Source of the DNA: Prevotella sp.
GTDB taxonomy: Bacteria > Bacteroidota > Bacteroidia > Bacteroidales > Bacteroidaceae
DNA: 41,135 bases
Reading direction: 5' to 3'
NCBI GenBank assembly: GCA_017618275.1
Contig: JAFZUS010000082.1
Span: forward strand, 1 to 41,135
The notes under the pieces are model-generated. The model did not search any database, was not told where the DNA came from, and saw nothing but the letters and a program-made list of their open reading frames with translations. Position 1 is the stretch's first letter; every line of letters begins with the position of its first letter. Shown here in pieces: positions 16,901 through 25,392 of this stretch. A program made the position numbers and the translations under genes.

Positions 16901-17239
16901 CCACCCCTGCATCGGTCTTTTTCAAATCGCGGGCAAAGGTACAACATTCAGATTGCGGTTTACGATTTTTAGGCGCACTATTTTTCCAATTTTGGATTTT
17001 ACGTACTTCTCCAGACTTGCGTGCTAAAAACCGTCCCAAATCGATTGCTAAAATTTGGAACCGCAATGAAAAATCAGAACCTTTGCAGCGTCAAAAAATG
17101 AAGCGGAGAAGCGGGCGTTAAGGGTAAAAATTGCGAGGATTAAATCTAGAAATTGCGCGCATTAATAGTAGCAAGTTTTTCTCCTAACAGCACAAATCGA
17201 GGCAAATTAAGACGACAAAGCGGTCTTTGACATATTTAT
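16901..17239. other. Gene-free stretch between the array and the unknown gene
   Basis: No credible gene is seen here. It holds a minus-strand -7 box at 16934-16941 pointing into the array and an imperfect 22-bp direct repeat at about 17127-17148 and 17149-17170 (core AAATTGCG then ATTAA). The rest is A+T-rich without a hairpin that I can support. Confidence 0.5.
16934..16941 (-). promoter_or_regulatory. -7 box directed into the 42-bp array
   Basis: The minus strand reads TACCTTTG followed by C. Transcription from here would run through the whole repeat array toward 16450. No -33 TTTG is seen at the expected distance. Confidence 0.5.
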
Positions 17240-17809
17240 TTACAAATTGTCTAGGATATGGCTGCACAGGTTCTTCACCAGTACAATTCCCCCCCTATGG
17301 AAGTAGACTATCGAAATGCGATAGTAGGCCGTGTCGGATGAAGGATTGTGGAGCAGGTCATCGCTGCTGTCGTAGACCTGCGGAACTTTCATCATGAGCA
17401 TGTTCCGCGAAGTTTCGTTCACCCAGTACTTAGAGTTGGGATTGATGTGCATCTTCGCATCTTCAAACTTCTGTAGCAGACTGTTGTCGCCACGCAGAAT
17501 ATCAAGAACCTCTTTTAGATCACCAGGTTTCGGGAAGGGATAACTAAAATAATGATGGCCCATGAAGAGTTCGTCGCTATCATCCACGCTAAAGGCTTCA
17601 CCACCTACCATCCTGACCTGATCTGAATAAGCCTTTCCTAGCACCTTCAAGAGGATACCATGCTGTCTCTCAGAATCTTCACGGATGCAGATATACCTTG
17701 AACCAATGTATTGACCATACATCGACCATCCGCTATTCTTCAACGGCTTTTCCGTTCTTTTCAACGTAATTATTTCACCTGTAGTCCAGTAGTTTTTGTT
17801 TGATTCCAT
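17240..17809 (-). CDS. Hypothetical protein, 189 aa
   Basis: I do not recognise the family. The protein is soluble-looking with no signal peptide or membrane segment. It begins MESNKNYWTTGEIITLKR and has mixed alpha/beta composition, with segments such as GSRYICIREDSE, DELFMGHHYFSYPF and a hydrophobic C-terminal strand-rich end (YYRISIVYFHRGGIVLV). The ATG is well placed about 25 bases after a -7 box (17834-17841), which supports it as a real gene. It stands alone between the repeat array and the divergent carB promoter. Its isolated position suggests accessory DNA. Confidence 0.7.
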   Translation of the reverse strand: MESNKNYWTTGEIITLKRTEKPLKNSGWSMYGQYIGSRYICIREDSERQHGILLKVLGKAYSDQVRMVGGEAFSVDDSDELFMGHHYFSYPFPKPGDLKEVLDILRGDNSLLQKFEDAKMHINPNSKYWVNETSRNMLMMKVPQVYDSSDDLLHNPSSDTAYYRISIVYFHRGGIVLVKNLCSHILDNL

Positions 17810-17833
17810 ATTCTTATATTCTGGATTTCAGTG

Positions 17834-17841
17834 CAAAGGTA
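17834..17841 (-). promoter_or_regulatory. -7 box of the 189-aa gene
   Basis: The minus strand reads TACCTTTG followed by C, with a TTG about 20 bases further upstream. Confidence 0.65.
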
Positions 17842-17972
17842 GTAATATTTCTCGAATCAACCAAGAAATCTTCAAAAAAAGAAGAAAGCCTGCATAAAAA
17901 CAGTATTTGCATACGCTGAACAAATTAATATCAAGAAACGTGTGATTTTTAACAATTCAGAGGGCGTCAAGA

Positions 17973-18004
17973 TTTGGTGGTTTCGCAATAATTTTGTACC
18001 TTTG
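17973..18004 (+). promoter_or_regulatory. Promoter of carB
   Basis: TTTG at 17973-17976, a 20-base spacer, TACCTTTG at 17997-18004. The leader to the ATG at 18045 would be about 38 bases. A longer in-frame start at 17994 lies before the transcription start and is discarded. Confidence 0.75.
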
Positions 18005-18044
18005 CACGCGATTTAAGAACAAGGATATCAAAATCAACCCAAAA

Positions 18045-21000
18045 ATGAAAAAAGAACTGAAAAAGGTGTTGGTGCTCGGATCGGGTGCCTTGAAAATCGG
18101 ACAAGCAGGAGAGTTTGACTACTCTGGTTCACAAGCACTGAAAGCCCTTCGCGAGGAAGGCATCAAGAGTGTGCTCGTCAACCCAAACATTGCAACCATC
18201 CAGACCAGTGAAGGTATTGCAGACAAGGTGTATTTCCAACCGGTGAATACACATTTCGTAACAGAAATCATCAAGAAAGAACGGCCCGACGGTATTCTGT
18301 TGGCGTTCGGAGGACAGACCGCCCTGAACTGCGGTACAGAACTCTATCAGAACGGAACATTGAAAGAATACGGAGTTGAAGTTTTAGGAACAAGTGTCGA
18401 GGCCATTATGAATACAGAAGACCGCGACCTTTTTGTTAAAAAACTGGCAGAGGTAGACTTGAAGGTGCCCGTCAGCCACGCTGTGGAGTCGATGGAAGAT
18501 GCCCTGAAGGCAGCCCATGAGATCGGCTTCCCTATCATGATCCGTTCGGCCTACGCCCTCGGTGGTCTCGGTTCAGGTATCTGTCCTGACGAGAAGAAGT
18601 TCATTGAAATTGCAGAGTCGGCCTTCACCTTCGCTCCTCAGATTCTCGTTGAGGAAAGCCTGAAGGGCTGGAAGGAAATCGAGTTCGAGTGCATCCGCGA
18701 CGCTAACGACCGTTGCTTCACGGTAGCCTCGATGGAGAACTTCGACCCCCTCGGCATCCATACTGGTGAATCCATCGTGGTGGCTCCTACCTGTTCGCTG
18801 AAGGAGGATCAGGTGAAGATGCTCCAGGATATCACCATCAAGTGCGTGAAGCACCTTGGTATCGTAGGTGAATGTAATATTCAGTTCGCATTCAACGCAG
18901 AGACCAACGACTACCGTATCATCGAGATCAACGCTCGTCTGAGTCGTTCTTCCGCTCTGGCTTCAAAGGCCACTGGCTATCCCCTCGCCTTCGTTGCTGC
19001 GAAAATTGCCCTCGGTTACACACTCGACCAGATTGGTGAGATGGGAACCACTTCATCAGCCTACGTTGCTCCGAGCCTCGACTATATGATCTGTAAAATT
19101 CCTCGTTGGGACTTGACCAAGTTCGCAGGTGTATCAAGACAGATCGGTTCTTCGATGAAGTCCGTGGGTGAGATTATGAGTATCGGACGCAGTTTCGAGG
19201 AGATGATGCAGAAGGGCCTCCGCATGATCGGACAGGGCATGCACGGATTCGTAGGAAACGACCACACGAAATTCGACAACCTCGACGAGGAGTTGGCTAA
19301 CCCCACCGACCTTCGTATCTTCGCCATCGCCCAGGCTCTCGAAGAGGGCTATACCATCGAGCGCATCGAAGAACTCACGAAGATCGATGTCTGGTTCCTC
19401 GAAAGACTGAAGCATATCGTTGACCTGAAGCACGAACTTCAGAAATACAACGCCCTTGAGGAACTGCCCGACGAGTTGCTCCTGGAGGTGAAGCGTTGCG
19501 GATTCAGCGATTTCCAGATTGCCCGCTTCGTGCTGAAGCCAGAGGGCGGTAATATGGAGAAGGAGAATCTGGCCGTTCGTAAGTATCGTAAGCAGAAGGG
19601 TGTCGTTCCTTCCGTGAAGCGCATCCCGACCGTGGCCTCAGAGAATCCTGAACTGACCAACTACCTCTATTTCACCTACACGCACACGCCAGCCTTTGGC
19701 AATCCGAAGGGTGAGCAATATGTGGCTGCACACGACATTAATTATTATAATAATGAGAAGTCGGTGGTGGTATTAGGTTCTGGTGCCTACCGTATCGGTT
19801 CGAGCGTGGAGTTCGACTGGTGTTCTGTAAACGCCATCAATACTGCCCGCAAACTGGGTTACAAGAGTATCATGATCAACTACAACCCAGAGACCGTATC
19901 TACTGACTACGATATGTGCGACCGTTTGTATTTCGATGAACTCTCATTAGAACGTGTGCTTGATGTCATCGACCTCGAACAGCCACGTGGTGTCATCGTC
20001 AGCGTAGGTGGTCAGATTCCTAACAACCTCGCCATGAAACTCTACCGCCAGGGTGTGCCTGTGCTTGGTACAAGTCCTGTCAATATCGACCGTGCAGAGA
20101 ACCGCGATAAGTTCTCCGCTATGCTCGACAAACTGGGTATCGACCAGCCTGCATGGAGGGCCCTCACAAGTTTCGAGGATGTGAAGGAGTTCGTGGCCAA
20201 GGTGGGCTATCCCGTTCTTGTGCGTCCTTCGTATGTGCTCTCTGGTGCTGCGATGAACGTCTGCTACGACGAAGAAGAGTTGCATCGTTTCCTGAATATG
20301 GCTACCGAGGTCTCGAAGGAGTTCCCGGTAGTGGTTTCGAAGTTCATGACTGAGACGAAGGAGATTGAGTTCGACGCTGTTGCAGACAAGGGCGAGGTAA
20401 TTGAGTACGCCATCTCCGAGCACGTTGAGTATGCTGGTGTGCACTCTGGTGATGCCACGATGGTATTCCCTGCCCAGCACATCTACTTCTCCACCATCCG
20501 ACAGATCAAGAAGATTGCCCATAAGATCGCTGCCGAGTTGAACATCAGCGGTCCGTTCAATATCCAGTTCCTGGCAAAAAACCGTGAGGTGAAGGTCATC
20601 GAGTGTAACCTCCGCGCTTCACGTTCGTTCCCCTTCGTATCGAAGATCCTGAAGCGCAACTTCATTGAGACGGCTACGAAGATCATGCTCGACGCACCGT
20701 ATCAGAAGCCTGAGAAGAGCGAGTTCGATATCGACCGCATCGGTGTGAAGGCCAGCCAGTTCTCGTTCGCCCGTCTGCAGAATGCTGACCCTGTGCTCGG
20801 TGTGGATATGAGTTCTACGGGTGAGGTTGGCTGCTTGGGTGACGACCTCAACGAGGCTATGCTCAACTCACTAATTGCCACAGGCTACTCGATTCCGAAG
20901 GATGCCGTGCTGATCTCATCTGGTGGTGCCAAGGGTAAGGTAAGTCTGCTGGAGCCTGCTCAGCAACTGGCAAAGAAGGGTTACACCATCTACGCCACCG

Positions 21001-21308
21001 CTGGAACGGCTAAGTTCTTCAACGACAACGGTGTCAAGGCTACAGCCGTCGCATGGCCCGATGAGGAAGGTGCTGAAAACAACGTTATGAACCTCATCAG
21101 CCAGCATAAGGTCGGTCTCGTCATCAACGTACCGAAGAACCACAGTTCTCGCGAGTTGACCAACGGTTACAAGATCCGTCGTGGTGCTATCGACCACAAC
21201 ATTCCTCTGATGACAAACGTTCGTCTGGCCAAGGCCTTCATCGAGGCCTTCACCGCCATGAACCTCGAGGATGTAAAGATCAAGTCTTGGCAGGAATATA
21301 ATAACTAG
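18045..21308 (+). CDS. carB: Carbamoyl-phosphate synthase large subunit, eukaryote-like type
   Basis: A 1087-aa synthetase making carbamoyl phosphate from bicarbonate, ATP and ammonia for pyrimidines and arginine. The two ATP-grasp halves are recognised by RSAYALGGLGSGI and RPSYVLSGAAMNV, with INARLSRSSALASKATGYPLAF and IECNLRASRSFPFVSK in the two cores. An MGS-like allosteric domain ends the protein (ISSGGAKGKVSLLEPAQQLA, YATAGTAKFF). Several stretches are closer to animal CAD/CPS1 than to E. coli CarB. No carA lies beside it in this window, so the glutaminase partner must be encoded elsewhere. The TAG stop is inside the first unit of a decamer array leading to yigZ. Confidence 0.96.
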   Translation: MKKELKKVLVLGSGALKIGQAGEFDYSGSQALKALREEGIKSVLVNPNIATIQTSEGIADKVYFQPVNTHFVTEIIKKERPDGILLAFGGQTALNCGTELYQNGTLKEYGVEVLGTSVEAIMNTEDRDLFVKKLAEVDLKVPVSHAVESMEDALKAAHEIGFPIMIRSAYALGGLGSGICPDEKKFIEIAESAFTFAPQILVEESLKGWKEIEFECIRDANDRCFTVASMENFDPLGIHTGESIVVAPTCSLKEDQVKMLQDITIKCVKHLGIVGECNIQFAFNAETNDYRIIEINARLSRSSALASKATGYPLAFVAAKIALGYTLDQIGEMGTTSSAYVAPSLDYMICKIPRWDLTKFAGVSRQIGSSMKSVGEIMSIGRSFEEMMQKGLRMIGQGMHGFVGNDHTKFDNLDEELANPTDLRIFAIAQALEEGYTIERIEELTKIDVWFLERLKHIVDLKHELQKYNALEELPDELLLEVKRCGFSDFQIARFVLKPEGGNMEKENLAVRKYRKQKGVVPSVKRIPTVASENPELTNYLYFTYTHTPAFGNPKGEQYVAAHDINYYNNEKSVVVLGSGAYRIGSSVEFDWCSVNAINTARKLGYKSIMINYNPETVSTDYDMCDRLYFDELSLERVLDVIDLEQPRGVIVSVGGQIPNNLAMKLYRQGVPVLGTSPVNIDRAENRDKFSAMLDKLGIDQPAWRALTSFEDVKEFVAKVGYPVLVRPSYVLSGAAMNVCYDEEELHRFLNMATEVSKEFPVVVSKFMTETKEIEFDAVADKGEVIEYAISEHVEYAGVHSGDATMVFPAQHIYFSTIRQIKKIAHKIAAELNISGPFNIQFLAKNREVKVIECNLRASRSFPFVSKILKRNFIETATKIMLDAPYQKPEKSEFDIDRIGVKASQFSFARLQNADPVLGVDMSSTGEVGCLGDDLNEAMLNSLIATGYSIPKDAVLISSGGAKGKVSLLEPAQQLAKKGYTIYATAGTAKFFNDNGVKATAVAWPDEEGAENNVMNLISQHKVGLVINVPKNHSSRELTNGYKIRRGAIDHNIPLMTNVRLAKAFIEAFTAMNLEDVKIKSWQEYNN

Positions 21309-21370
21309 GAATACCTAGGACGTCCTAGGACAACCTAGGAGAACCTAGGATAGCCTAGAATATCCTAGAT
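21301..21370 (+). repeat. CCTAGGA decamer tandem array between carB and yigZ
   Basis: Seven consecutive 10-bp units of the form NNNCCTAGGA (21301-21370); the first is ATAACTAGGA and carries the carB stop, and the last two decay to CCTAGAA and CCTAGAT. Each full unit holds the palindrome CCTAGG, repeated once per helical turn. The next ATG is 10 bases after the last unit. Confidence 0.92.
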
Positions 21371-21379
21371 TATTGAGCA

Positions 21380-21964
21380 ATGACTGACGAATATCGCACG
21401 ATAAAGACCGAAGGCGAGGGCTACTATAGCGAAAAGCGTAGCAAGTTCCTCGCCTTCGCTCATCATGTATCGTCAGTGGAGGAAATCAAGAATATCCTTG
21501 CTGGATACCGCAAGAAATATTTCGATGCCCGCCACGTCTGCTACGCCTATATGCTGGGACCCGAGCGACATGAATTCCGTGCCAACGACGATGGTGAGCC
21601 TTCAAGTACAGCAGGCAAGCCCATCCTCGGGCAAATCAACTCTAACGAACTCACGGATATTCTTATCGTCGTGGTGCGCTACTATGGTGGTGTGAACCTT
21701 GGTACAAGTGGACTCATCGTCGCCTATCGCGAAGCAGCCTCCGATGCCATCGCCCACTCGGAAATCGAGACACGACAGGTTGAAGAAATCATCACCTACT
21801 CCTTCGCCTACCCCATGATGAACGATGTGATGCGCATCGTCAAGGAGATGAATCCACGTATCATCTCACAGACCTACGACAACACCTGTGAAATAAAACT
21901 CAGCATCCGTAAGAGTGAAGCGGAGCGTCTTCGGAGCAAATTAGCGAAACTCTCCTTCGAATAA
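21380..21964 (+). CDS. YigZ/IMPACT (UPF0029) family protein
   Basis: A 194-aa protein. The N-terminal UPF0029 domain shows the signature DARHVCYAYMLG, then NDDGEPSSTAGKPIL and VVVRYYGGVNLGTSGLIVAY. A C-terminal ferredoxin-like DUF1949-type domain follows (about residues 135-190). The family is linked to translation and stress control in eukaryotes (IMPACT) but its bacterial role is unsettled. It follows carB on the same strand across the decamer array and may be co-transcribed. Confidence 0.93.
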   Translation: MTDEYRTIKTEGEGYYSEKRSKFLAFAHHVSSVEEIKNILAGYRKKYFDARHVCYAYMLGPERHEFRANDDGEPSSTAGKPILGQINSNELTDILIVVVRYYGGVNLGTSGLIVAYREAASDAIAHSEIETRQVEEIITYSFAYPMMNDVMRIVKEMNPRIISQTYDNTCEIKLSIRKSEAERLRSKLAKLSFE

Positions 21965-22030
21965 TAGTCGCCGTTAGGCAACTTTCACTCGAGAAGGCCT
22001 CTGTCTGTTAATAATCATAAAAAGTAATCA

Positions 22031-22065
22031 TAATTACTAATTACTAATTTCTAATTACTAATTTA
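22031..22065. repeat. TAATTAC heptamer array upstream of tRNA-Ser
   Basis: Five exact-length 7-bp units (TAATTAC, TAATTAC, TAATTTC, TAATTAC, TAATTTA), ending 5 bases before the tRNA -7 box. It occupies the place where the -33 element should be. Just upstream TAATCATAA occurs twice. Confidence 0.8.
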
Positions 22066-22070
22066 TTTTG

Positions 22071-22078
22071 TACCTTTG
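22071..22078 (+). promoter_or_regulatory. -7 box of tRNA-Ser
   Basis: TACCTTTG followed by C, 12 bases before the mature 5' end. The upstream region is the A+T-rich heptamer array. Confidence 0.7.
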
Positions 22079-22090
22079 CAGGCGCTAATC

Positions 22091-22178
22091 GGAGAGTTGG
22101 CAGAGTGATCGATCGCGCTGGACTCGAAATCCGGTATACCCCTTTCGGGTATCGGGGGTTTGAATCCCTCACTCTCCG
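22091..22178 (+). tRNA. tRNA-Ser (CGA)
   Basis: An 88-base type II tRNA. The acceptor stem pairs GGAGAGT (22091-22097) with ACTCTCC (22171-22177), with G as discriminator. The anticodon loop CTCGAAA gives CGA at 22125-22127, reading UCG. The long variable arm (ATACCCCTTTCGGGTAT) is typical of serine tRNA. The T-arm loop is TTTGAAT between GGG and CCC. The 3' CCA is not encoded. Confidence 0.96.
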
Positions 22179-22215
22179 CTTTGTGAAAACAAGACAATTG
22201 ATTACAACAACGAAG

Positions 22216-22251
22216 AAGGCTCGTCGTGATGACGAGCCTTTCTTTATTTAA
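22216..22251 (+). terminator. Terminator after tRNA-Ser
   Basis: A perfect 10-bp stem (AAGGCTCGTC with GACGAGCCTT, 22216-22225 with 22231-22240), GTGAT loop, then TCTTTATTT. It lies between the tRNA and the convergent DUF1015 gene. Confidence 0.88.
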
Positions 22252-22263
22252 ACGAGTTTGTTA

Positions 22264-23511
22264 TTAACTGAGTTTATGAATAACTAGTCCTGAGCGCAGT
22301 TTCGGTTCAAACCACGTAGCCTTCGGAGGCATAATCTTACCTGAGTCAGCAATATCCATGATCTGCTGCATCGAGACGGGATAGAGTGCCAAAGCAGCAC
22401 GCATCTCACCTGAATCAACACGACGCTTCAACTCACCAAGTCCACGCAGACCTCCCACGAAGTCAATACGCTGTGAAGAACGCAGGTCACCGATATTCAG
22501 AATCTCATCGAGAATCAGACGTGAAGAGATATCCACGTCGAGTACACCGATAGGATCGTTGTTGTCGTAGGTACCCTCCTTCGCCTTCAATGAATACCAG
22601 TGCTGATCGAGGTAGAGCGAGAACTCATGCAACTGCTGGGGCTTGTAAATCTCAGTACCCTTGTCCTCCACGATGAAGTTCACCTGCAAGGCAGCCAAGA
22701 ACTCCTCAGACGACATGCCGTTGAGATCCTTCACCACACGGTTGTAGTCGAGAATCGTCAACTGCGAAGCCTGGAAGCACACGGCCATGAAGAAGTTGTA
22801 CTCCTCGTCACCCTTGTGATTGGGATTCTGCTTCTGCTTTTCAGCACCTACCAGTGCAGCGGCTGCCGAACGGTGATGACCGTCTGCGATATAGAGCGAT
22901 GGCATCTTGGCAAACTCATCCGTAATGGTCTGCATGTCCTTCTCGTCGTTGATCACCCAGAACTGATGACGGAAGCCGTCGATGGGTGCGATGAAGTCGT
23001 ATTCAGGCTTCGTTGCGGCATAGCGCATGAGGATCTCATTGAGCACAACATTGTCGGGATAGGCAAAGAAGACTGGCTCGATGTTAGCATTGTTCACACG
23101 GACATGCTTCATACGATCCTCCTCCTTGTCACGACGCGTCAACTCGTGCTTCTTGATGCGACCAGCCATATAGTCGTCGGTATGGGCGCATACCACGAGA
23201 CCATACTGCGTCTTGCCATTCATCGTCTGCGCGTAGATATAATAATGTTCACACGCATCCTGCACCAGCCAGCCCTTGTCCTGGAACCTCTGGAAATTCT
23301 CTGCAGCCTTCTCATACACACGGGGATCATACTCAGACGTACCTACGGGGAAGTCGATCTCAGGCTTGATGATATGATACAGGCTCATCTCATTGTCGCC
23401 TGCCTCTGCACGAGCCTCTTCCGAATCCAGCACATCGTAAGGACGGCTCTCCACTTTCTCCACCAACTCCTTCGGTGGACGAATACCTTTGAATGGTTTA
23501 ATAATTGCCAT
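22264..23511 (-). CDS. DUF1015 family protein
   Basis: A 415-aa protein recognised by its opening IIKPFKGIRPPKELVEKVESRPYD (split here as IIKPFKGIRPP and RPYDVLDSEEA), the YIADGHHRSAAA motif in the middle, and the C-terminal MPPKATWFEPKLRSG. The family is common and uncharacterised; in many Bacteroidales it is encoded next to serC and serA, which suggests a link to serine metabolism (inference). Here a GH5 gene separates it from serA. The ATG at 23509-23511 is preferred over an in-frame start 14 codons upstream because the former fits the promoter and the conserved N-terminus. Confidence 0.92.
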   Translation of the reverse strand: MAIIKPFKGIRPPKELVEKVESRPYDVLDSEEARAEAGDNEMSLYHIIKPEIDFPVGTSEYDPRVYEKAAENFQRFQDKGWLVQDACEHYYIYAQTMNGKTQYGLVVCAHTDDYMAGRIKKHELTRRDKEEDRMKHVRVNNANIEPVFFAYPDNVVLNEILMRYAATKPEYDFIAPIDGFRHQFWVINDEKDMQTITDEFAKMPSLYIADGHHRSAAAALVGAEKQKQNPNHKGDEEYNFFMAVCFQASQLTILDYNRVVKDLNGMSSEEFLAALQVNFIVEDKGTEIYKPQQLHEFSLYLDQHWYSLKAKEGTYDNNDPIGVLDVDISSRLILDEILNIGDLRSSQRIDFVGGLRGLGELKRRVDSGEMRAALALYPVSMQQIMDIADSGKIMPPKATWFEPKLRSGLVIHKLS

Positions 23512-23540
23512 AATGTTTATGAATGTTGTTTTTTGTGGTG

Positions 23541-23571
23541 CAAAATTACTCAAAAGTTCTGAAATCTCAAA
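23541..23571 (-). promoter_or_regulatory. Promoter of the DUF1015 gene
   Basis: On the minus strand TTTG (23571-23568), an exact 19-base spacer, then TAATTTTG (23548-23541), followed by C. A leader of about 27 bases results. Confidence 0.75.
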
Positions 23572-23599
23572 ATCTTCAGAAAGATATTTGCCAAATTGC

Positions 23600-23630
23600 T
23601 TGGTATCTTTGAGAAAAAATACTAATTTTG
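23600..23630 (+). promoter_or_regulatory. Promoter of the GH5 gene
   Basis: TTG at 23600-23602, 20-base spacer, TAATTTTG at 23623-23630. The ATG follows 26 bases later. Confidence 0.6.
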
Positions 23631-23656
23631 TCTCCGAACAATAAATACTAACTAAA

Positions 23657-25381
23657 ATGAATAAAACTTATACTTTGATTATCGGGTTGCTCACGATGTT
23701 TGGAATCCAATCTCAGGCTGAAGATTTTGAGACTGCTACTCAGGCAGTTAAAAACATGGGCGTGGGTTGGAACCTGGGTAATACCCTTGATGCCAACAAT
23801 GGCGCAAAACAGGGATTGGAGTCAGAGACCTATTGGGGACAGTCCACGACGAAGCCCGAATTGATGAAAATGATGAAAGAGGCAGGCTTCAGTACCATCC
23901 GCGTACCTGTGACGTGGTACAACCACATGGACTCCGACGGCAAGGTGGATGCTGCGTGGATGCAACGTGTACACGAAGTCGTTGACTATGTCATCAATCA
24001 GGGAATGTACTGCATCGTGAATGTCCATCACGACACGGGCGACGGTAACCAGTGGCTGCATGCCAGCACAAGTACTTATTACAGTGTCAAGACAAAATAC
24101 GAATACCTGTGGAAGCAGATTGCCGAAGAATTCAAGGATTACGGTGAGAAACTGCTCTTTGAGAGTTATAACGAGATGCTCGACAAGTACAACTCATGGT
24201 GCTTTGCTACCTTTAATAGTCCTACTGGTTATGTCAAGGGTGATGCTGCCGATGCCTACGAGGCCATCAACAAATATGCGCAGAGTTTCGTCGATGTGGT
24301 TCGCGGCACGGGGGGTAACAATGCCAAGCGCAACCTGATCGTCAACACATACGGTGCCTGTAATGGTGGTGGTAACTGGAACACTCATCTGAAAGATCCC
24401 CTGAATGAGATGAAATATCCCAATGACGCTGTATCAGGACATATCGCCTTCCAAGTACATGCCTACCCGTCGATTGTCAACACGGACAAAAACGGGAATA
24501 TAACCAATCGTTCAATGACGGAAGTCAAGAGTGAAATAGACGCCATGATCAGTGACTTGAAGAACTATCTGGTGGCCAAGGGCGGACCTGTGATTGTTGG
24601 CGAATGGGGCACCAGTAACGTGGACAAAGCAGAGACAGACTATATGGCCCGTCGCGACCATCTGTTCCAGTTTGTAGATTACTTCGTCCAGAAGACCAAA
24701 GAAAACGGTATGGCCACCATTCAATGGATGGGCCTCTCCGACGGTGTCTTCCGTTCTGAACCAGCCTTCAACCAACCCGACCTCGCTGAGAGGATTGTCA
24801 AGGCCTACTACGGCAGTAGTTTTGAAGGCAAGTATCCAACAATGAATACTTCTAACGACAGGACTGTCTTCGAGGGCAGTCAACAGTTGGAATGGGGAGC
24901 CGCCATCAATATCAGTGGCGACCTGCTCTCCGGCATCGGGGAAGATGTTAAGATCCAGATGACATACAACCAGAACTATAGCCAATTTACGGGTAATGAT
25001 ATGTATGACGATATCCAGTTCTACTATGGCGATTGGAGCGCAAAACCTGCCTCATTTATCGCTGATGGCAAAGAGATGACGGGTGCCGACTTCCACCCCT
25101 CTGAGTTTTATAAGACAGAATCCGGAACCTCACATGTCACCACCTTCTCATTCAACAGTTCCGTGTTGAAGACACTCTTCCAGAAAGGACTCCTTATCCA
25201 GGGACATGGCATTCTCGTTAAGAAAGTGGTATTGACCACAAAGTCAGAGACGAATGGTGTCTCAGGCATTCTCTTCTCACCTGAAGGCGATGAAAATATA
25301 TACAACCTCTCTGGCCAGAGGATAACCAATCCCACAAAGGGAATATATATCCGAAATGGCAGAAAAATAGTGATTAGATAA
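23657..25381 (+). CDS. Secreted GH5 endoglucanase/cellulase
   Basis: A 574-aa glycoside hydrolase. A signal peptide ends near SQAE (residue 22). The GH5 catalytic domain spans about residues 25-365: GVGWNLGNTLDA at the start, IRVPVTWYNHM, IVNVHHDTG, the acid/base in ESYNEML (Glu173) and the nucleophile in VGEWGTS (Glu316). Residues about 390-535 form a beta-rich, probably carbohydrate-binding region. The last ~35 residues (NIYNLSGQRI, then GIYIRNGRKIVIR) look like the short C-terminal sorting-like tail of Prevotella exported enzymes, suggesting type IX secretion or surface retention. Substrate (cellulose, beta-glucan, xyloglucan or mannan) is not decided by sequence alone. It has its own promoter and a bidirectional terminator and sits opposite to the flanking genes. 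Confidence 0.92.
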   Translation: MNKTYTLIIGLLTMFGIQSQAEDFETATQAVKNMGVGWNLGNTLDANNGAKQGLESETYWGQSTTKPELMKMMKEAGFSTIRVPVTWYNHMDSDGKVDAAWMQRVHEVVDYVINQGMYCIVNVHHDTGDGNQWLHASTSTYYSVKTKYEYLWKQIAEEFKDYGEKLLFESYNEMLDKYNSWCFATFNSPTGYVKGDAADAYEAINKYAQSFVDVVRGTGGNNAKRNLIVNTYGACNGGGNWNTHLKDPLNEMKYPNDAVSGHIAFQVHAYPSIVNTDKNGNITNRSMTEVKSEIDAMISDLKNYLVAKGGPVIVGEWGTSNVDKAETDYMARRDHLFQFVDYFVQKTKENGMATIQWMGLSDGVFRSEPAFNQPDLAERIVKAYYGSSFEGKYPTMNTSNDRTVFEGSQQLEWGAAINISGDLLSGIGEDVKIQMTYNQNYSQFTGNDMYDDIQFYYGDWSAKPASFIADGKEMTGADFHPSEFYKTESGTSHVTTFSFNSSVLKTLFQKGLLIQGHGILVKKVVLTTKSETNGVSGILFSPEGDENIYNLSGQRITNPTKGIYIRNGRKIVIR

Positions 25382-25392
25382 CTATAAAAAGA

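Noticed and set aside
16451-16947. Minus-strand gene(s) for a 14-residue repeat protein
   Set aside because: The 43-base units shift the frame, the longest frame starts upstream of the likely transcription start, and there is no start or end resembling a real gene. Kept only as an observation about the RNA.
22183-22254. 22-codon GTG frame after tRNA-Ser (starts KTRQLI)
   Set aside because: It runs through the terminator stem and is probably a by-product of the 19-base match; no start signal or conservation evidence.
22091-22260. Integrative element at tRNA-Ser
   Set aside because: No integrase, no direct repeat of the tRNA 3' end, and the genes on both sides are housekeeping.
22600-23562. 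320-aa plus-strand frame opposite the DUF1015 gene
   Set aside because: Antisense shadow; the DUF1015 reading has conserved motifs and a strong promoter, this one has neither.
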